Assembly: GCA_024336345.1 (NCBI GenBank)
Contig: JANFOG010000012.1
Location: forward strand, 868,001 to 932,000
From: Mariannaea sp. PMI_226
Lineage: Eukaryota; Ascomycota; Sordariomycetes; Hypocreales; Nectriaceae
Length of the DNA: 64,000 nt
Direction: 5' to 3'
Position numbers and translations under genes: made by a program. The first letter of the stretch is position 1, and each line of letters begins with the position of its first letter. Of this stretch, positions 58,428-64,000 are shown one piece after another. The notes under the pieces were generated by a model. It was not told the origin of the DNA, searched no databases, and saw nothing but the letters and a program-made list of their open reading frames with translations.

Positions 58428-61400
58428 TACAGCCACACCAGCAAGCTCTGAAAAAAGAGTTTTTCGGATCGTTTGAACAAGACTTCTTCTCGGCATCATC
58501 ATGCATGGATCATCCCTTCCCCGAGATGATCGAGTTTACTAGGTTGAAGCCAGGATAGCCCTCTGAAACTCGAGCGACTCGCAACAGCTATGTCCGCGAT
58601 TATCTACAGGGCTGCCTCCGATCCAGGGGCAAACCTTTTCCCTCCCCAGAATTTAACCTATATCATCACACCCAGGGATATTTGCCGTAAAGTACTTGAA
58701 AAGTGGCGTGGTTTTTGGTTTCTTTGTCAAAAGTACCAGGGTCGCAAGCGGCAATATCACCTCTGATATAGGTCCATAAGACGGCAATTATCGTTGCGCT
58801 AGTCACTAGAACCAGGGTTCTACCAACCAGATGGCATGTTTGTTTCGGCCCTGCTGGCTCTCAACAGCGATGGAGAGGAAACAGCGTCGCATCGCACCGA
58901 CCTACTTGGCCAAGTGGCTGGACCGGATCGTGAGTCCGCTTCGAGGCAGGACTCGAGCCGATGCAACCTCGAGGCCCCGACCATTGTGGCGTCTTGCGAA
59001 GAAAAATATGCTCCAGGTGACAAATACATGACGAAGCGATTTGGCTGCCCAGACTCCGTCGAGATGCAGGAGAAACATCTGGGGTTGTCACAACACAGAT
59101 CAAGGTCCGTAACAGATCGAGGGCCTCTCCAAACCGCGGCCTGGTCCTAAGCGAATGCGGCTCGGAGATTTCTCTCTCTATCAATGTCTTGACATTTATA
59201 TCTACTGTCCTGACATGACCTTTCTGAGATACTCCCTGTCTCTTCCTAGTTCTTGTCTTGCATTTACCAAACGTTTCGTTTGCTTCCTTGCAAACCCCCC
59301 TCCCCCCATGTGACCCAAGACTGGTTCCGACAAGACTGACAGGGTCAGCCAAATCACAACGGCCCGCAGAAGACGAGACGCATCGTCGACCGGTTTCCGA
59401 CCGGCAGGGACAGGGTTCTGAAAAAGAAGAAACGCCCAACGCCCAAATGGGGAGTCAATACCCCCATCTGAGCATCGTTATCGCCGAGACGGGACAACCG
59501 TTGTCATCCGCATCATGCCCTTTTCCTCTTACCTCCCGCGTGCTCAACGGTCGCCAGCGTGTCTCCATTCTCAGACACTTAGTCCCTCACTTCACCGTAA
59601 ACACGTCACCATGAAACACCACCACTCACCGGCGAATCGTCTGTGTTCCATTACTTCCGGGTTTTATACGTACATAGCACACGCAGCAACGCCTCTCTGT
59701 CGTCACTCTTTAGCGCCTTACTCGGATTTGATGCGGCACGGCGCGATGTGATGAGTCCAGTGTGCTGCGGGCGACGATGCAAAGTGAGTTGCTGGACTGT
59801 GTGGGGGGTTCCATTGGCTCGTCACAGGGGGCCTAATTGACGAGGAAAGCGAACATTCTGCCACTTCTTACCCCCCCGCCTTCTTCGGAGCCGTCAGGAA
59901 GATGTCCGTCGGGACTTTATGAAGCTTGTGGGTAATCCTTGAAGTCTGTGGCTGGTGAAATACGCAATTCCACTTTCGCAAACCTCGCAAACCGTCACTA
60001 GCTCAGGGACACCGTTGTGCTTCCTGTGGCAACTGCCTCCGATGTGAGCAAACTTTGTACTTGGGAGGGAGAGATCGACACTCGTTCAAGTATAGGTTAC
60101 ATTCTGATTCCTTGATTCGGAGCGTCATGGATCGTCATGCAATGCCCTGTCCTGTAGCACCATCTCCCGAAGCTTTCAAAACGTCGACCGCCCCCGTGAT
60201 CGCAGCCTGATTTGGAACTGACAAACCCATTCTGCCCATCGGCCAGTAAGTGGCCAAACCCCTAAGGCGACGTGGCAAGGGGGTCTCTCTCCCTCTCCCC
60301 TCCCCTCCCCCCTGGCTGCCCTATATCATCACGATCTATGAGCACCTATACGTTATTCCCATATAGTATTGTCATCCCGTGCTACCGAAGCTTGTGGAAA
60401 CGCGTTTCCAACGGCCTAGACGCGACGAGGGCCCTTTCTCCCGTTTGGTCAGAAAATCGGTGGAGTGACCCCCCGCGACACATTTTGCGAACCGAGATTT
60501 CGCTGGAGAGCTGGTTGAGCTTTAGCAAATCTAAGCCACGAGGGAAGTATTAGGTATTGTGTCAAGTAAAGTTGCCTGGTGAGCAGCTCTGTTTTTGGAG
60601 AAGCATGGTACGATTAAGATAGCTATCCGTCGGAGAAACCCTTCGCAAGCGTCTGTAGAATATCTTGTTCTCTCATATCTAGCGCTTCCTTCGGATCGAG
60701 ACTCTTCCCCAACAATAGTGCCAAGCACACCTGGTATTCTCTCGCTGCTTCGCATCGTCACACACGCCCCACCGCTTCGTCTTGCCAGCCCATCTCTCTG
60801 ACTGTTATCCTCCTCTTTCCCTCTACTCCCAAACTACTTTAGTTCGGTTCGAAAAAAAATCCCTTCCACCCCCCTACCAGCCGAGGTCGTGGATTCCGAG
60901 TCTGCCACAACATTCCCTGGAAGACTCACCGCCCGCCTAATCTCTCATATAGACGAGCCAAAGTTCTTCCATGCTCCCGATTTCCTGTCCATTTCCAAAA
61001 TAAAAAGTAACAAAACCAATAAAATGATCAAAGAAGGAGAAAAAAACGTAAACCGCAAGGTCACTGAATCTGTGTTTTCCACCCTAACTAAAGAAGGAGA
61101 AGAAGAAGAAAAAGAAAGAAAAATGTTAGGGGGGTGTTATTCCATTAAGGACATGCGTTGCCTTCCTGCCAGCTTTCCCAGATCTATAACTTTTTCGTAA
61201 CACAAATGAAACCAGAAGAGTCGTTGAACATGTATAGAAACCAGCAATCAAAATGCCGAAAAAAATCTGAGGAAGAAGTGAACAAGGAAAAGAAAAGAAA
61301 GAAAAATTTGTGGAAGCAATCCGTGAGGGCTCTAGAATATTGGATAATAGTAGAGTGTAAGTTAATGAACGTATAACGGCCAGTATCAAAAAAATAAAGG

Positions 61401-62005
61401 ACAATGATACTCTCCGGCCAATCGGAAACTCGAGTAGGTCCAAAATAAAAGCAAATGGGAAAATAAAAAAAATGAAAAGAAAAGAAAAGAAAGAAATTTG
61501 TAGTCGTTTCGAAAGGGGTGCGCGCTGTTCTAGCTCTGGATACCCTCGTTGTCGTACATGGTTGGTGAAAAGGGGTTACGTTATAGGTCCGCGATGATGG
61601 TGATGTGTTCCTGTCTGCTTTGTTCGTGCTTTCGAAATATTATCTTAAGCATAGCTTGAAGAATGTGACCAAAATTTTGATTTCCAACAATATGTTTGAC
61701 GAAGTTTTCCCCATTGGAATTGATCGCGCGTGGTTTCGGGGATGGATCCCCGTGTGTTTCCTAGGCGCCATGGACCGGAGTAATTGATATGGGTACTGCC
61801 ACGTCGAGGTCGCCTTATCCTAGGCTTTTGCCATCTTCCCACCTGAGACAAATCCATCTGCGACTCGTCTTCAGGCATCCCAGATTTGGTCCCATGTCGG
61901 TTGGGCTATAAGAGGCTTGTTAAGGCAAGCTCCCAGCCACGCGATTTTCCACAAGCGATTAGCAGTGCTCTCGCGCTCCCATCATCAATCAGTATCTTTC
62001 CATCA
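58428..62005. other. long convergent intergenic region, no gene seen
   Basis: About 3.6 kb between the ends of the reductase-like gene (plus) and the Myb-domain gene (minus). Open frames are short and without recognised features. GC-richer from 59000 to 60500, then A-rich from 60850 to 61500 with GAAAA-type repeats. Such length between two convergent genes leaves room for long 3' UTRs or an unannotated transcript. Confidence 0.45.
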
Positions 62006-63475
62006 CTATAGTGGCTGTTGGTGGTATACCGGGTCCGAAGACTCAGCTACTGAAACAGCAACTGGAGACATCGATTGTGACAACCCGACAACTTCTCCTC
62101 CTCCTACCAACTGCTCAGCTCGTTCTCGACACGCCGCGGGGGTGAATCCGGTTCCAACTTTGTTCGCTACGATTCTCCATTTCTCATTTTCGTAGTCTTG
62201 AAGCGCGTTGCGGAGTTTTTGGTCCTATGAGGGGAGAATTAGTCGATAATATATACAAATAGAGCTTCATTCGGGAAGTGTTACGATGGAGCTTAATTGC
62301 CTTCAAGTTCCAGAGACGGGGAAGATGAGGGACGATCAAAGAGAATATGGTACCACTTACTGTTTCTTCCGTCCAATTTGTAGTCTTCGCTTTGAGTTTT
62401 GTGCAGTACCGCACTTGTAATGTACCTGAAGATCGTCCTGGAAAGAAATCCGCGATCTGTTTCCAGGTCAAATTCTTGTTCTCCTTCAGTTCGATCAATA
62501 GCTGGTCATCCTCTGAAGTGAATTTCAGCTTGGGTCCTCTTGGTCGAGGAGCCGGGGACGGCATGCCTGCCTGTCCAACCACGCTCGGCGCCCCTCCGCC
62601 TCCGTCTTCCCGGCGCATCATCTTCGAAGGTGGTCCGGAATCGGGCATGTGGTGATGGTGATGCGTAGGCGGTTGCGGTTGCCCTTGATTTACAGCGACA
62701 GCGGCCGCTTGGGCATAGGCAGCACCTAATGGAGTCTGTTGCATGCCCTGTAAGTCGGCATGATCTAGCTCGGACAGGCCTGTGATAGAGAGATCGAGAT
62801 CACTTGGTCGGGGTCGTTTTGAGCCTGTTCCAGGATGCCTCGAATGTGTCGATGGAGTCGGGGTTGAGAGGGCCTGATACATAGGTGCTACCACTTGTCC
62901 AGGAGGTCCAAAATGCGCCGGCCCAAGGCGATGATGTCCCATCTGGGATGGGTCCATCACCATCTGAGGCGGCGGGTGTTGGTGATGCTGGGCCATGGCT
63001 GGATGTTGGATGTGCGGATTACTTTGGTGCGGATCTGGAGCTTCATGAATAGTACCAGCCGGGGCTCCCGAGAGTTGAATCGAAGACCGGTGCTGCTGAT
63101 GACGGGGAGTTTGGTGGGTGGACGAGTCATATGCGTGCTGATGCTGGCTCTGCTCTCCCGGATGGGAATCCTGGCCAGAGTAGTCCACATTGTAGTCCCC
63201 TACTCGATATGTTCCCGCCAGCGTGCCTTCGAAACATGGAGTCCGCCAGAGCGAACCGCTCTGGACGGCCGCCGGAGCCTGGATGGAAAGAATTTGATGA
63301 GATGGAGCCCTCTCGGGCTGCGTCGCGGAGGGAAGGGACTGGTTTTGCTGAGAGGAAGACGTTGCGGCAACTTGCGGGGTCGCGTGCGCCGGCCTGGCGT
63401 CTCGTTCTGACCTCGCGGTTGTTCCGTTGAGCTATAAGTCAACTGCGATATTACCTGCTGAGAAGCAGGGCACAT
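62006..63475 (-). CDS. Myb/SANT-like DNA-binding domain protein (N-terminus uncertain)
   Basis: Certain part: exon 63431-62361 and exon 62224-62006, intron 62360-62225 (donor GTAAGT, acceptor ATAG). The first part is disordered, His/Gln/Pro-rich (PTHHHHHMPDSGPP). Then two SANT/Myb repeats: KLKFTSEDDQLLIELKENK with ITWKQIADFFPGRS-type turn, followed by LRNALQDYENEKWRIVANKV, TPAACRERAEQL. The two halves flank the intron. A Myb pair without other domains suggests a nuclear transcription regulator. The open frame is bounded upstream by TAG at 63434-63432 and has no ATG before mid-protein. The nearest upstream ATG (63475, seven codons, then GTAATA) would need a 23-nt intron, too short; a frame-shifting indel or another upstream exon is likelier. 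About 436 residues if the 63475 start is right. Confidence 0.75.
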
Positions 63476-64000
63476 GTGTCCCCAGAGCTGTCGTGATTGG
63501 TACGCCCAAGAAACTTTCCCACTTCCGTTACTGTATGAGACTGTAGTGGCTCGAAATGGAGGGTTGAAATGGTTTTGCAGCGGGGAGATTCCCTTGCTCG
63601 AGTTGAAATTATCGTGGTTGGTTAAGAGGTATATCAAAACGAGTGTGCTGGACCTACGTGTGATCCGAACCAGGGCTAAAAAATCTGAACAGGCAAATGA
63701 AGAGGGTGATTATAAGAGAAAATGCGAGCCAAGAAAGATCGAGAAAAACATAAAATTATTGCAAGAAAGGAGCGAGGTCACAGGGTGTTATCTTGTATGA
63801 GTCTCCCGCTTCATAGGGCAGATGTTCGGAAAGGCTTCCCTCTACATAGGACCCTTGACCGGGAACTAAGAGATCTTGTCCTTTAAAGACTCAAGAACAA
63901 AGAACGCAGTAGGGCCTTGCAGGGGTTAGGGACGCATTACATCGTCTGATGATCGAGTGCCAAAGTTGAGTGGATCTTCTGCTGCTGCTCTTTCATGCTT
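63476..64000. other. upstream region of the Myb-domain gene
   Basis: About 520 bases to the window edge. No gene seen; presumably promoter and leader of the Myb-domain gene, possibly containing its missing first exon. The next gene lies outside. Confidence 0.45.

Overview
The window reads as nuclear DNA of a filamentous ascomycete, most likely Hypocreales and probably Fusarium or a close relative. The evidence is short introns (mostly 50-75 nt) with GTAAGT/GTATGT donors and CTAAC/CTGAC-like branch sites, typical sordariomycete gene families (Zn2Cys6 regulator, NIS1-type effector, class II peroxidase, PEX11C, IRS4), pyrimidine-rich 5' leaders and long non-coding intervals. The assignment rests on protein recognition by eye, with no database search. 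Exon junctions were placed by hand from splice motifs, reading phase and family conservation.

Layout. 1-6.3 kb: C-terminal part of the ribosome-assembly factor RRP5, a NIS1-like secreted protein, and an IRS4-type EH-domain protein. 6.3-23.2 kb is more accessory in character: a fatty acid hydroxylase-superfamily protein, a PEBP, an NAD(P)-dependent epimerase-like protein, a truncated alcohol dehydrogenase-like relic, glutaminyl-tRNA synthetase with an 8-nt microexon, and a regulator with two tandem Zn2Cys6 clusters. 23.2-45.3 kb: widely spaced genes (ASE1/MAP65, class II peroxidase, histidine phosphatase, PEX11C, hemerythrin-like protein) separated by 2-5 kb stretches in which I see no gene. 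45.3-58.4 kb is compact and housekeeping: eIF3c, ISA2-like iron-sulfur factor, RPL7 and RPS14 head to head, RAD26/CSB, and a ketopantoate reductase-like protein. 58.4-64 kb: a long convergent intergenic region and a Myb/SANT-domain protein.

How the genes relate. There is no operon and no obvious biosynthetic cluster. A translation and ribosome theme recurs: RRP5 (pre-rRNA processing), GlnRS, eIF3c, RPL7, RPS14, and a C/D-box snoRNA candidate inside an RPL7 intron whose guide matches a conserved large-subunit rRNA stretch. RPL7/RPS14 and eIF3c/ISA2 are divergent pairs that could share promoters. The NIS1-like protein and the secreted peroxidase are candidate host- or substrate-facing proteins.

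Most notable: the intronic snoRNA, the GlnRS microexon, the tandem zinc-cluster regulator, and three places where a reading frame looks disturbed (ASE1 C-terminus, Myb-gene N-terminus, dehydrogenase relic). I did not find a convincing wholly new multi-gene system.
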